A DNA stretch of 64,000 nt from Siphonodentalium dalli (Eukaryota; Mollusca; Scaphopoda; Gadilida; Siphonodentaliidae): NCBI GenBank assembly GCA_032622095.1, contig CP136063.1, positions 149,287,379 to 149,351,378 on the forward strand. Reading direction: 5' to 3'. A program made the translations under genes and the position numbers. The notes below the pieces were generated by a model. The model was not told the DNA's origin, did not search any database, and saw only the letters and a program-made list of their open reading frames with translations. Shown here one piece after another: positions 1 through 12,655 of the stretch. Position 1 is the stretch's first letter; every line of letters starts with the position of its first letter.

Positions 1-331
1 TAATAACCATTTATATCATAAAATTATGAAATTAATATCAGTAGTCGAATCTCGAAAGTGTACTTTGACGAATAACGGCACAAAGTGATCGGCAGGCATT
101 TTTTGCACAATTGGGAAGAGCAATAACACTATCCACTGCGATAGTCTATAGTTGGAACTTGCAGTTGGAAATCAGATTACGGCATATGGGGGGGGGGGGG
201 GGGGGGGTGTTGTTGGTTGGTGTAACACAAGAAGGTGCTATGTAGGCTACATATACAGGGATGTGGGTATAGAGGGGGTGGTGGGAATCCAGAGATAATT
301 CCCAGGACACCTTGTTCTCGCAGAGGATAAT
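1..331. other. Non-coding stretch with poly-G tract
   Basis: No coding or repeat structure recognised apart from a run of 20 G at 188-207 and a GT-rich stretch after it. Confidence 0.5.
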
Positions 332-1102
332 TATACCCCCCCCCCCGCAACGAAGTTAGGGGGGGGTATTATGGAGTCAGCTTTTCCGTCCGTCCGTGGA
401 CACAAATTTGTCCGCAGTTTTTCTCAGTCGTTTTTTGATCAATTTCCGTGAAACTTGGCACAGACATCAACCACCATGGGAACCTGTGCACCTGCGATTA
501 TGACGTCTGTCGGACTTTTTTTGGTGGAGTTATCCCCCCTTTTTCGACTTAGAAACTTTTTTCGCAACATGTATACTTTTGTCCGAGTTTTTATTCCTAC
601 ATTTTTTGGTCAATTTTTTAAAAACGTGGCACAGATATTTAGTACCATGGGAACTTGTGCACCTGCGATTATGACGTCTGTCTGACATTTTTTGGTGGAG
701 TTATCCCCCTTTTTCGACTTAGAAACTTTTTTTGCAACATGCATAATTTTGTCCGAGCTTTTATTCCTACATTTTTCGGTCAATGTTTTTTAATCTTGGC
801 ACTGTTATTTAGTACCATGGGAACCTGTGCACCTGCGATTATGACGTCTGTCCGTCATTTTTTGTGTGGAGTTATTCCCCTTTTTCGACTTAGAAATTTT
901 TTCGCAACATACATAATTTTGTCCAAGCTTTTATTCCTACATTTTTCGGTCAATAGGTTTAAGATTAGGGTTATGGTTGTACACCTGCAATGGGAATTGT
1001 TAATTTATTATTTTAACTAAATGTTTACTGACATGTGAAACATCTTAGTATTTTAAAAACAGGGGGGTTTCCGTAGTCCCATTGGGACAGTCACACCTCT
1101 AG
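332..1102 (+). mobile_element. Tandem-module element, family A (Helitron/Helentron-like ends)
   Basis: The 5' end is a hairpin: a TATACCCCC arm at 332-346 and a GGGGGGTATT arm at 359-370. CCGTCCGTCCGT follows at 386-397. The core has three modules of 170-171 bp; the word CCATGGGAAC begins at 474, 645 and 815, each followed by GCACCTGCGATTATGACGTC. The 3' end carries a palindrome, GTCCCATTGGGAC (1076-1088), and a 14-nt tail ending CTAG at 1099-1102 before T. Short ORFs across the modules are by-products of the repeats. A palindrome followed by CTAG resembles a Helitron 3' end; that assignment is inference. Confidence 0.6.
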
Positions 1103-1904
1103 TTATATTACAAGTATGACATAATATTTTTGATCATTTTTTATTTCAATTGAATATGGACATGCAGATATAGGCTCTATTCAGATTTGATATTTACATA
1201 CTATATTCTTGAATTGCATTTAAAAGTATAATTTTGATTCAATCAATACTGTCCACTGAAATTGTGGAAATTTGGGCTTCTCGAGTTTGGGTACTGATCA
1301 AAACAGCCCTGGATATTTCCTGGGTGCGGTCCCAATGTTGGCAAAATTGTCGAATGTTGGAAATATCTCAAGTTGTCTGACTCAGACCAAGTATATGTTG
1401 AAATTGTTCAGATACATACACATTTTGGATTTTTACAACCACTACATGTACTAGTATGTATTAACTATTTATTTTTCATATAAAAAGACAATGTTTTCCT
1501 TGTTTGAGTAAATGGCCATAAGTTGGAAATTTCCAGCTCATTGGGGGGTGTTAGTTTAGGAAATTCCAACAATTGGACAGCTTGAGATAAAAGTTGGAAA
1601 TTTCAACTCGATTTGGGGGGGGGGGGGGGGGGGGAGGTGTAAATGTAATTTACAGGATTTGTTTTCTGTTTCGAGTAGGCCTACTGAGGGTAGGGCAGAA
1701 ATTTCCAAGTTGCATGGACACTCCCTTCCCTCGATGGAGACCATGTAGCCACATCACTGTTCATATATTATATATATACATGTACATTACATAATAGATA
1801 GGGCCCAATAGAAATTAATTATAAATTTAAATTATGATTGAATTTTAAGAAACCGGTATAAAGTGGGTAAATAGAGAATGATGCCCCCTCCCCCCATTCT
1901 GGTT
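1103..1904. other. Non-coding; poly-G tract and GTTGGAAATTTCC motifs
   Basis: A 20-G tract lies at 1615-1634. Around it (1524-1610) are several copies of GTTGGAAATTTCCA-like half-palindromes that recur at 21340-21730 and 48700-49570, so this is probably a decayed dispersed repeat. Nothing coding is seen. Confidence 0.45.
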
Positions 1905-2596
1905 TTCCATTCTAGAATAATTCATCTTTGTTTATTTGGAAATGTTTTTTTTTTTGTCCGTCCGAAGTGATATCTGCACCACCAGTTGTCATATCTGAAT
2001 GAAATTTGTTATGGATGTGCACTACTAGGAAGACATTCAATGTACTCTTCAATCGTTTTGTTTGTGTTTCCGTTCCGGGGTTATTCATCTTTGTTTATCT
2101 GGAAATGTTTTTTGTCCATCGAAGCAGATATCTCAACCACCTGTTGACGGATCTGAATGAAATTTGGTTTGGATGTTCTCTACTATGAGGGCATGCAATG
2201 GAATGTCCAATTGTTTTATTTTGGGTTTTTCATTTATTCCCATTTTTCGACTTAGAACTTTTATTCCTACATTTTTCGGTCAATAGGTTTCAGATTAGGG
2301 TTAGGGTTGTGCACCTACAATGGGAACTGTTATTTTATTATTTAACTAAATGTTTACTGACATGTGAAACATCTTAGTGTTTTAAAAACACAGGGGTATC
2401 CTTAGTCCCATTGGGACAGTCACACCTCTAGTTCATTCTGGAGTTATTCATCTTTGTTTATCTGAAAATGTAGTTTTTTCATCCATCTGCCTGAGTATCT
2501 CAGCAATGGGTTTTTATGTATGCCCACACAGGCCACACTATGCGGTATAATGCGTATGTCACATGGGGTATGTACCGGGCGACAGCCCAGCTCTTG
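1905..2596 (+). mobile_element. Tandem-module element, family G, with an inserted family-A remnant
   Basis: The module TTCATCTTTGTTTATCTG recurs at about 1920, 2086 and 2450, each followed by a GTCC-type stretch and an ATATCTCA/TGAATGAAATTTGG segment. A 3' piece of family A (2221-2431, ending GTCCCATTGGGAC then CTCTAG) sits between modules and matches 930-1102. The outer element seems to end with palindrome GGGCGACAGCCC (2577-2588) and tail AGCTCTTG. The 5' boundary is uncertain. Confidence 0.45.
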
Positions 2597-3419
2597 TTAA
2601 TGGAGACTTGAAGTTTCATGGATACATGGCTCTGGAGGCATTTGTAGCATTGATAACATTCGTGACATTATTATCTGATAGTTTACATGCCCCTTTCTGA
2701 ATTCTATCTTCATATACCTTTAATTTGATACCTCACATGACAGGGGTTACAGGGTTATTTCCTTCAAAACTTCAGAATAATCGACAGACTAAATATTATG
2801 CTAATTAGCTACTTATTAATTTAATAATTTGCTAATTAATATTCAATAACAGTTAATTAAAATATTATGGTAGAAATGTCTCATCATTCGGGTGAAAATT
2901 ATTTCCACAATTTAAACAAAATAATCATGCCTATATTGTGAGATTAACTATGCTCCATCTGCGGTAAAACCAAAGAAATTACTAATTTGTATAATAATGA
3001 GAATCATTATATTCTAATTAACCTAATTAGTATGCATAACTCATTAGATATTCAAGTTTTCGTACTTAATATCAAGCATATACAATGAACATCAACTATG
3101 TTAAGTTTCGTTGCTCTACCTTTAAAAATGTCCAAATTATGATTAATAAACTGAATTTTAAAGGGAAATAGCCTCCAAAATATGGTGCCATTATCCAGGT
3201 CAAACCACCTTGAAACCCATACAAATGTACATTGCCCAATGGCATGATTTTCACCAAAATGCGGCAATTTTTTGACACTTTATTGATCACACACCAAGTA
3301 ATACTTCTACTTTTGTCAAACTTTTGGTACCGAAATGATCAGAAATGTAGACTCTTTTCCATGAAATATAATTCAATAAACAACATTACTATGACTGAAC
3401 TCTCTACCAATGGGTGAAC
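2597..3419. other. AT-rich non-coding stretch
   Basis: Very AT-rich DNA with TAATTA-type words. No coding pattern, no inverted repeat and no match to other repeats in the window was noticed. Confidence 0.4.
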
Positions 3420-4010
3420 ATCACCAACTTCAACTGGGGAACTTCAATCTTATCTTAGGTCTGCCATAGCAGTTGAGGGCCTTAGCAGAATGAGGTCCCC
3501 AGAGGCTGAATTTAGTGATGCTATCCAGCACATGATGCTACCCCGCTGTGCGGGATAGCGTCACTAAATTCACCCTCTGGGGACCTCATTCTGCAAATGA
3601 CAGACACACTATCACACTATTTCAAGGCTTGAGTGTATATTACATTGTGTTGCTTGAGGCCAGGCATGCACAATGTAGGAACAGATACGCTTTTAGTGAT
3701 GCTATCCTGCACAGCGGGCTATAGCACCACCAAATTCACCCTCTGGAGACCTCATTCTGCTTAGGCCTCATCTTCTGGGAATTAGATCTATAGTATCAAA
3801 TTAACATTGTTGTTAGTTACATTTCCCTTAGAGCTAGGAAGTTTCTATATCCCCTAATTTGCAGAAGATAAAATTCATAATTGAGGTGCCCAATGGGATT
3901 GGGTGAACATCACCAACTTCAACTGGGGAACTTCAATCTTATCCTAGGTCTGCTATATAGCAGTTGAGGGCCTTAGCAGAATGAGGTCCCCATAGGGTGA
4001 ATTTAGTGAC
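3420..4010. repeat. Dispersed hairpin repeat R1 (three partial copies)
   Basis: Positions 3485-3526 (GCAGAATGAGGTCCCCAGAG...) and 3553-3594 (...CTCTGGGGACCTCATTCTGC) form 42-bp, nearly perfect inverted arms around a 26-nt loop. Partial copies follow at about 3686-3762 and 3898-4005, together with the recurring phrase TTCAACTGGGGAACTTCA. Related pieces lie near 10508, 18340-18720, 23805-24005 and 44470-44580. Probably a palindromic MITE family; no target duplication was resolved. Confidence 0.6.
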
Positions 4011-4084
4011 ACACTATCACACTATTTCAAGGCTGGATTGTATAATACATTGTGTTGCTTGAGGCCAGGCACATACAATCTAGG

Positions 4085-4930
4085 AACAGACACGCTATTT
4101 GCAGGCTTACTCCTTTGGTGATTGTGATTCAGATTTGTTCAATCAGGGTCACCAGGTCAAGTACATGTACATGTAGGTGCAAGGCCAGCTACATTACTCT
4201 TTCTCTATAGTAATTCATGATACACATACATGTATGTCTTCTATGCAAGAATAAAATGCCCTATTTTGCTTATATTTGGTATGAAATTACCTTGGGTGAC
4301 AGATTTGTGAAATTGGGATCACAAAGTAAAATAAGGGCAGAGCCAGAGACTTAACTATTTCACTACATAGTAATTCTTAAAATATGTTTGCAAGAACTAG
4401 TTGGCTTATTTAGCATGGAATGTTCTTCCTTGATTGCAATTCAGATTTTTTTAAATGGGGTCACCTGGTCAAATAGGGGCCAAGCGAAGGACAGTTTCCC
4501 TCTTAATATGCTTCCTTCACAAGGATCATCATGTCTATTTTACTGATATTTATGATATGTATTAAGGGTTCTTTGGAGTCTGGGATTCAAATTTATTCAG
4601 ATGGGGTCACCAGGTTAAATAGGGTGGGACCAGGGATATAACTATATGTCTCTATAGTAATTCTTAAAATGTCTTCTCAAGAGAGTTTGGACTATTTAGC
4701 TTACATATACAGCCCTCATAGTTGGCTTCGGCAATGCCGAAGCCATTTGCTGAAGCAAACTGGGCCACGGTAGAGGGTTGCCGTAGCAGATTGCCGAAGC
4801 CAAACAATCTGAATTAAAAGGGCTGCATATAGTATGGAGGAATCAGGAGGATCCTTTAGTGACTGAGATTCAGATTTGTTCAAATGAGGTCAACCTGTCA
4901 AGAAATGGCGGGCTATGGGGAATTAACACT
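4085..4930 (+). repeat. Tandem modules, family F
   Basis: Five degenerate modules are marked by variants of TGGGGTCACCAGGTCAAAT at about 4145, 4314, 4458, 4602 and 4887, each followed by AGGG..GCCAGGGA(C/T)(A/T)TAACT and CTATAGTAATTCTTA. The last interval is long because a 116-bp element sits inside it (4710-4825); without the insert the spacing is 144-169 bp. Relatives are at 42050-42320 and 44690-45060. Confidence 0.55.
4710..4825. mobile_element. Small palindromic MITE inserted in a family-F module
   Basis: The ends are CAGCCCT and AGGGCTG, and inner arms GTTGGCTTCGGCAA / TTGCCGAAGCCAAAC make it almost fully palindromic. CATAT flanks both sides, a probable 5-bp target duplication, and the family-F module resumes after it. 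A related half copy (GCAGCCCTCTTAATTCAGA, GTTTGGCTTTGGCAA) is at 21743-21785. Confidence 0.55.
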
Positions 4931-5625
4931 TTTGTGTCTAATAAAATCATTGAAATACCAAATTCATTAAAACATCTACCTTGGAACCACCTGACTGATT
5001 AATCTGACATACATGTATTGTGTTTTGGGTCCATGGATAATTGGGTCGGGAGGGGACTTGTTGAGCTGGAGGGGGGGGGTGGGGGGGGGGGGGTGTTCAG
5101 TAGTGTACAGTTGGTAATTTCAAGGTGGATTTTCACCAATCTACATACTTGAAGTCTCTCTAGCCACATACATGTATCCTGTTTAAATCTACTTCTTTTA
5201 AAGTGATTATGTAAAGTTCTGACTGTTGTGGTCTCCAGAGTCCAGTCTTATCAGTCTTTGCAGTCTGGTGAGCGACCCCACAGTCATTGACTGTCTTGTT
5301 TAGGAAAATCATGACATAGGCAAGTCACTCTCAGTCTCATGGAGCGTTTGGGATACGTTGCATTGAATTTCTATCTAGCTGTGTCATGTTCGAGCTGTGT
5401 CATGGCGAACATGACACAAGAAGTGACAGTAAGACACTTAAAGACAGTTCAATCAACATATAACAAACCCCATGGAATGGAAGTCACTTGTCTTCATTAT
5501 TTAATAAAGATTTGACACAAGTGGACACGAGTACACCGTTCAGCTTATATAATATATAATTGTTGTAGTTCGATACCAATGGTAGTTATCTGTTAAACTG
5601 ATCACCCCACAATAGATCAAACACC
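4931..5625. other. Non-coding; interrupted poly-G tract
   Basis: Contains a G9-T-G13 tract at 5071-5093. A TGTCATG..CGAGCTGTGTCATGGCGAACATGACAC inverted motif lies near 5385-5415. No coding sequence recognised. Confidence 0.4.
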
Positions 5626-6004
5626 TACCCCGCTGGACAAAACAAGTGTCCATTGGCACCGCGGTGTATTTGCCGTTCGGCCGCGGTGTCAGAGTTTGTA
5701 ACTGCAGTTAAGCACCGCGGCCGAACGGCAAGTACACCGTGGCCGAACAGCAAGTACACTGCGACCGAAAGGCAACTACACCGCGGCCGAACTGCATGTA
5801 CACCGTGGTTAGATTTCTGGTTTGTATAGTCTTTTTTCAGTTTAATGAACGTACACCGCGGCAACTACACCATGGCCGAATGACAAGTACACCGCGGCCC
5901 AACTGTAGTTAGCCGGTGGAGCCCCGGTGTAGATGCATTTCAGCCGCGGTGGCAACGCTAACCGCACCGCGGTTAAGTGAACACTTGTTTTGTCCAACAG
6001 GGTA
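5626..6004. mobile_element. Tc1/mariner-like MITE with internal minisatellite
   Basis: The terminal inverted repeats are about 27 bp: 5' TACCCCGCTGGACAAAACAA and, read inward from the 3' end, TACCCTGTTGGACAAAACAA. TA flanks both ends, the usual target duplication of Tc1/mariner elements. The interior is a degenerate tandem array of about 20-22 bp built on ACACCGCGGCCGAACGGCAA, with GC content well above the surroundings. No transposase is present. The class is inferred from the ends only. Confidence 0.65.
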
Positions 6005-6784
6005 CATCACATATTCACAACAGTTGTCTTCACGTAGGGGGTCCCAGAAAACAGACAAAGATTACAAGTGTTAAATGTTAACAAGATTCAACGGATCGAA
6101 ACTTGGTGCAACGCGCTTGATTTCCCGGGAAACAAACTGAAAGTATATAGGAAATTTATAAGAATTCTGCCGTCATAGTCGCAGATAACTGGTCGCAAAT
6201 GACGACGTCCATTTAAGAACGTAATAGACCGATTGTTCTAATGTTTCTCACCGCTTCTGGTCATTCCAATCTATGTTTTTTGCTCATAACGGCGGCTGAC
6301 ATTGAATTTTACTCATATAATCTAAATTGGATATCTGAAGTTCTAAACATAATGTAATCAATTGAGTTCCACACTTAGCGATCACGCACCTTGTAGATAC
6401 ACTGATACAGAGTACCAATATATGCGGCGATTGATCACCGTCACGGGTTGCGATCGAAGAACGATGGCCGAATTTGCACAATGCACATCTACATGTATTC
6501 TGAATGGCATACATGTACATGTAGATTCAAAATTACCTACGTTGGCTATTAAACTTGGCAACCTTGTACTTTAATTTGTGTGAAGTCAGGTCATTTGACA
6601 TGTGTTTGAAGACGCAGAAAACTAGACTACACCAAAGTAAGACCGATTTGAAAATATCCGAATCAGCTGACCGATTCGGTGTCGATCTCGAATCAGGTGG
6701 CCGATATCGACATCGAATCGAAACTCGAATATTCACAGGCCCCTATATTCACTCAAACAATATGCAGTTACGATGTAGCAAAAA
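6005..6784. other. Non-coding stretch
   Basis: No feature recognised. A cluster of CGAATC/CGATATCGACATCGAATCG words at 6655-6730 looks like decayed simple repeats. Short ORFs here overlap on both strands and show no protein-like pattern. Confidence 0.35.
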
Positions 6785-6960
6785 ATGTTGATTGATACAC
6801 AGTCCACGTGCCCAATTCCTGAATAATGCTGACATAAAATTCACATGCAGCTGTGGGTGGAGAGAATCCGAGAGATACAGAGGCGCGCAATAATAACCGT
6901 GATCAACAAGATGCAAAATAATTGCATGTGTACACGCGGAGACTGACCGGGTCAAAATTA
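6785..6960 (-). repeat. Dispersed repeat, inverted partner of 20560-20725
   Basis: Read on the minus strand, this segment matches 20560-20725 with shared words TATTTTGC, TATCTCTC, CACCCACAGC, TTATGTCA(G/A)CATTATTC and GGAATTGGGCA. The internal similarity supports an old dispersed element; ends were not resolved. Confidence 0.5.
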
Positions 6961-7171
6961 TATTATTTCATTAAAAGTTATAGATAAGAGTTCAATTTGA
7001 TGGGCCCATTAGTCAGGATAATAAGTTACAGTAACTTCAGTTCAAATTTACGCACAGAACAAAATGTTGCATCTTGCATTTTCAAATAAAATGATTATTC
7101 TAAGACAATTGACAATACATGAAATGTGACAAAAGTCACTTGCACCTGTTTTTTTTTTTACCTTTTACTTT

Positions 7172-7300
7172 GCAGGGCATATATTTCATCTGATTTTGCG
7201 AGAATCTATTTAAACATACTTTTTCGCGAGAATCCAGGGTAATTTGCGAGAATATTTATGAGAATCTGGATATGGATTCTCGCCGAAATATAAGCCCTGC
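7172..7300. mobile_element. Small MITE with GCAGGGC termini
   Basis: GCAGGGCATATATTTC at the 5' end pairs with GAAATATAAGCCCTGC at the 3' end, with further inner pairing of GAGAATC words. It lies about 650 bp upstream of the first coding exon. No transposase; the target duplication is unclear. Confidence 0.5.
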
Positions 7301-7944
7301 TTTGTGCATATCAAATTACGATGTTACAATGGCGCTTTCTTGAATTCGGATACATCGATCCCAATTAAGTTCCAACCAGGGGTTTTATTACTTTTTATGG
7401 CGATGTTCGTTCGCAATGTTCAATACTGTATGGGTGATAATTGGAATTTTTGCAGGGCTGACAAAAATTCTGGCATTGCTACATACATGTATATGATTTT
7501 TGGTTGTTTGAGAGTGGGGAAATGACACGAAATTAGACATAGGTGAATGTAAATAAAACAAAATTGAATGGTATAAGATCAATGCGAATCATTGTCTGTA
7601 TACTTTTCAGCACGGTGATTGCAGTCTTCAATGTGTATACATGTTGATCCTTAACACAATGCATTTAACGTAAACATGGTCTGCGTTAAACTTCAACGTG
7701 GTCTGCATTAAACTTCAATGCAGTTCACTGAATTTCAACACGGTCCTAACATACACTCAATGCATTATCAATGCAACGACTGCATTGTGTTGACGTTACC
7801 ACCGCGTATTAATGGCTAAGGACTGCATTAAAAGGGACACTTATTTTGAGAATATGTGTAACTGACACCGATGTGAGTATTACTTGTTTATTGGAATTAT
7901 TATGACATGATTTATTGACTCTGTTACTATTTGTTTAATTCCAG
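7301..7944 (+). other. Intron or upstream DNA ending in a splice acceptor
   Basis: Ends in TTTGTTTAATTCCAG at 7930-7944, a plausible splice acceptor for the large coding exon. A 22-bp unit built on GGTCTGC(G/A)TTAAACTTCAA is repeated two to three times at 7673-7745. No upstream exon with a matching phase was recognised. Confidence 0.45.
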
Positions 7945-10269
7945 TTAATCAGAAATTGACGCCGCCTTCATCAAAAGAATCATTTACATCCTCTAGTGCT
8001 ATCCATTGTAATAGTGGTTATTCTCCTGTCTTCACAAGTGGACACACTTCACTGGCAAGATCTCCTGGACACGTTGGTCCTGCGTACTCCACACTGAAAG
8101 ACCTACACAATCCTTATAGTGTTTCTTCCAAACCTCATGATTCAGTTCCTCACAGTGACCTTTCACTATTTGGACATCAGCGGTTAGGTGTGCCAATTCA
8201 GCCAGCAAAACCAACCTCACCTGTGATGAACAATTGTTCAACCTCAATGGGTATCAGTGCTTCGGGAGGAATTCTTAATGTTGGCAACAGTTCATTGTGT
8301 GGAGTTGCCAGTGGTATTGCTCAACGAAATCCGGTTATTAGTGTTTCGTCAGATGGAACTAAAAGTAGATCAAATAGTCCTCGTGCCAGCTACTATTCTT
8401 CTGGAATGTCGGATGGTACAAGTTCCTTGCTCACAAAGGCCACGACATGTGCAATTAGTAGTTCCGCTAAAAGCCCGCGAGGTGTGTACTCAAAGACTCC
8501 GAAACGATCAACCGCAACAAGTGCTACAACTTCAATGTTTGATTCCGAATTGCCCCATCCAAAACGACTGACAGAGTCCATGCAGAAGTTTGTTAAGCCA
8601 TTAAGTGACACGAATGCCCCACAGTTCACTAAATCACCCAGTAGTTCAAATCCAAAGAGTTGTGGCAATAGTTCACCACCACAGTTTGCTGCATCATCAG
8701 GCAAGTGCTTATCCCCTAAAAACTATGAGACTGACTCACCTCAATCATCTACCTCAAATTCTGTGTCGGATAAATTTCACTGTGATAACTCAAAAGTTTC
8801 TGTGCGAGATCTGTTAGCTGATTCATCTGTCTCGTTAACGGCATCGGTCAGCAGTACTTTACCTATTACAGTTGTTTCAGGATCATATCAAGAAACTGTT
8901 GTAACAACGTGCACGCCCCTTATTCTGTCTCCTGCAGTTGTTTCTAGTGAAGTGAACTCAAATCACAGTTATTCTAACACTTGCGTGACTGTGGATTCTT
9001 CAAAAAGCAGAAATCATTCAACTTCTAATTCAGATAATACAAAAAGTTCTGAAGACACTGATTACACTAAGAAAGTGAAGCATCTAAAGGTGACACATGA
9101 GAAGGTTGAGTCAAGTACTTCGTCTCAGACCTCTCGTCAGACTTTTGGCTCTAGTGTGGATTCTAGTGCTGCCACTGATAAATCTTGTCCAAATGACGAA
9201 CCTGCTCAACAACTCAAAAGCATTCCTAAGACATCATCCTTCATAATGAACCCATCGTCACGCAGTTCAAAATCGTCATCGAGTCCACAAGTATCACGAT
9301 CTAGCACATCGTCTGGTGGTCATGCCTCAAATACTTCTTTGCCCATTGAGAACATCCCAGCTATAAAAAAATGCAATATCATAAGCTCATGTGATTTAGA
9401 TGGACGATGTAAAATTTTGATAAAGATCGACAAGAACAAAAGTGACTCCCCATCGTCTTCATCGGACAGTAGGAATTCTTCAAATGCTCAATCTAAGGAA
9501 AATCATGTGTCTGCATCAGAAGGCATGTCTAGTGCTAAACGAGAAACAACAACAGAAGAGGAAAACATCGACAACAGTTCTAGCCACAGGTCTGTTCAAA
9601 AGAATTCTAGTCATTTCAAACAATCTGATGGTGATTTGGATGACAGTTATTTACTACAGAGTGATAATGTATCTGAAATGCCATTGTCGGCAGCATCGTT
9701 ACTCTCGGATAACTTAGATCCAAGCTTGCACCACAACGACAAATCTATGGATTCCTCAGATTCGGCTAGTACTATTGATGTTCCTATTTCTCACACTGTT
9801 GAAAAGTCAACGGACTCATTGCCAGGGAGAACTCTGAGGCCCAGGTCTCGAGATAACTCTGGTGATGTTCCTGATGATGATAGTCTTGACGATATGAAAC
9901 CTCAGCGTGTTTGCATGAAGCGCAGGAAGGCTAATAATGATGTGGACATACAGGACGAAGTGGTGAATAAAATATCAAAAGTGGTTTGCAACGACAACAG
10001 CGAAACACATGCAGTATTAAATTGTATTGACCGTGGGAATAATGTGGACACTAGCAGAAATGATGTAGCTCATAGTCAAGCGGAGTCAGATATCCGTCGA
10101 TCAGCTCGTGTAAGAGCACAACACATTGATGATACTAGAACAAGAAAAGCTCCTGTGGAAAAGAAGGAGAAATTGATTACTGAAAAGACGATTGTATGTG
10201 AGGATGATGCAAAAAAGAATGCCAAAAGTGCTAGATCAAAGCCCCCCGCTGCACCTGTGATAAATCAAT
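7945..10269 (+). CDS. Large Ser/Thr-rich coding exon of an unidentified nuclear protein
   Basis: A stop-free frame encodes about 775 residues, by far the longest ORF here. It begins after a TTCCAG acceptor with two bases of a split codon and ends at AAT|GTAAGT, so both flanking introns are phase 1; reading past the donor reaches a stop at 10293. The apparent initiator at 7956 is TTG and is probably not a start. The protein is low-complexity, rich in Ser, Thr, Asn and Asp. The only hydrophobic patch is CNIISSCDLDGRCKILIKID near residue 475. Basic motifs follow: TLRPRSR near 627, MKRRK near 657 and RRSARVR near 715. No catalytic domain is visible. The disordered, phosphorylatable composition with basic clusters suggests a chromatin or transcription protein. 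The family is not recognised. Confidence 0.85.
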
Positions 10270-12655
10270 GTAAGTATGACTACAATTACCTCTGATTAAT
10301 ATTTCTTGAACAGATTCTTCCAGTCAGTTTAATATCACAGTGTGCAATGGAATGGTCTATTTTTACTTTTAAGGATGTGCAGATCCAGAGAAATGTTCAT
10401 TTGTAGGAATGTTTATCTACTGTAATAAGTTCTATATCATTTGAAGTTTGTTGAACTTATTACATGTAGCTGAGCACCAAGCCTTGAAATAGCCTGCCTG
10501 TTATTTGCAGAATGAGGTCCCCAGAGCTGGCCTTTAAAAATTGCATTGAACGAGTGTTTCATTCGAACAAAGTTCTTATGCCATAACCGTTTTTCCCATT
10601 CATGCCAAATTCTAAACAATATGTAGGGAGAATTATGTAATGGATTTTTAAAAAGTAATATAATCTGATATTAAGAATGACAAATTATAACATTGTACTA
10701 CCCGTACATCATATAGGGATTACCTAGAATGATATATATATTGATATGATTTTAATCGGCACAATCATTTTTAATAACTTGCAGAACTACATATCCGATT
10801 CCTATAAAAATACGGAACGTAAATAGTCGAAACGAAAAAATAAAGTGATCTTCCAAACTATCATGGAAAGTCTAGATTCACTTAGGCCAAAAAATAAAAA
10901 CATCTCTGAACATTTCCGATAAAATGGGGAAAATTTTCCAGGCAGGTTTTTTTCTTCTTTTTGACACTTTTTTTTTTTAACGGACCATTTGAAACAATAA
11001 AATAGTGTAGTACACCCTTTTAACATGTATCATAAAACTGACATGCTTTTATACGTGTTGGTAATAAATTATTATACAGCTTGCTGGACTATTAGGTCAT
11101 GTATTAGGTATTAAAGACATTCTTTGAAAATAAAGTTGAATGTATATAATGGCTGCTAGTATGTGCACCAGTGTGAAGATTCAATGTATTAGGCTATGGC
11201 CATGGGTTTAGAGTTATTCCTCTTGCATAGTCCATGCAGCTACCAGCCCACAATGCAACAGTATCATCTGCTACCCTTATTTACAAATTACATGTGGCCA
11301 GAACAATGTTACTGACTGTTCTTCCAGATATCATGGATATGTAAGAGTAAACATGTTTTGTTCCAATCTTCCCCTGAATATCTCTGATGTAGGTTGGGCC
11401 TGAGGTTACACATGTTATGCCATTCTATTCATGAATCACTGCCTACGCAATTTTCCAGGTGTTGGTTTTGAAAGAGAGATTGTTTTATGGAATAAATACT
11501 TGCCATATCAATCAAACCTATTGTATGTTTATCCCCTCTTATTTCTCTTCATAGATGATCATTATTTTTCAGTGACAACTTGTCCATATTACCAAATCAC
11601 TAAGTTGTATTGTGGTTTAACTGAAGTCACATATATCCGACCTATTTCGTTTCATTCCCGGGACGTTTTAATTAGCAGAATTGATACCTCTGCCAACTTT
11701 CAGCAAGTTATCACATAATCCTTACAGTACTTTCAGCAAGTTATCACATAATCCTTACAGTACATGTACATGTATGCACATCAGATGATCAGAAATGTGT
11801 GTTTAATATTTGCATACAGTGCGAGTTGTTTCTATCACAGTAGTATTTGTTACTTGGTCGACAACATCAAAGAGCCTGACGTAAATAGTTGCACGGAGTT
11901 GATTCGCATGACCCACTTAGGTGTTTGGTTGGTGACACATTGACACAGTTTGTGTGTTATTCATAACAGAGAGTTGTTTATTTAATTCAGGTTAAACTCG
12001 GGTTTCTGTGAATACTATGCATTTTATATTGGATAATGATTTCTTCTGGTCAATGGGGATTTCGGCTTTCACCTTGGCATTGTCAAATGACGACGCTAAT
12101 TTCCAGGACTGATTACGGAATATGGACTGTCATTTTCCCGCAAAAACGCACATGTTTTTCACTGCTTAATTTTGTCGCATACAGAGTTTTTTTAAGCATG
12201 GTTTGCACCCAATTCCGCAAAGGAATTTAAGGGAGCTACTGGTATAATACACTGTAATTTTTAAAATACACAGCCCACAAAGACGTAGGGATTTCCGTGG
12301 TGACTCGTTAGGGTTTAGTTTGATTTACGCCACGCTATTCACTGCGTGGCATGGGCAACTGGGTTGTCTTATTTATATCTAGAAAGCGCCATCGCATACA
12401 CCAGCCTACACATGCGTCAGTTGTGTATGCGATGGGTGATTAGTTCTGCTGTTGGTATTGGAAAAATCATAACAATTAACACACGGATGGACAGGTTACT
12501 ACGGACTTCTGGAAAATTAAATTATTTTTTTTTGGCCTTATTCCGCTGACTAATTAGAGACTACCGGTATATGTACAGCAATGAATGATAGGCAATAAAA
12601 CTTCAAATAACCATCATAAACATGGCCAATATACACCGCCTGCAATGGGGGGAAG
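10270..12655 (+). other. First part of the 9.6-kb intron
   Basis: Starts with the GTAAGT donor at 10270. It contains an R1 fragment (GCAGAATGAGGTCCCCAGAG, 10508-10527), a perfect 33-bp tandem duplication (11696-11761) and a 13-bp perfect inverted pair CCATCGCATACAC / GTGTATGCGATGG (12389-12401, 12423-12435). The rest is AT-rich with nothing recognised. Confidence 0.5.

Noticed and set aside
7956-7958. TTG as a translation start for the large exon
   Set aside because: A splice acceptor lies just upstream, and the phase agrees with downstream exons, so this is an internal exon.
8257-8817. ORFs of 70-104 codons in other frames within the large exon
   Set aside because: Shadows of the long Ser-rich frame, with no domain of their own.
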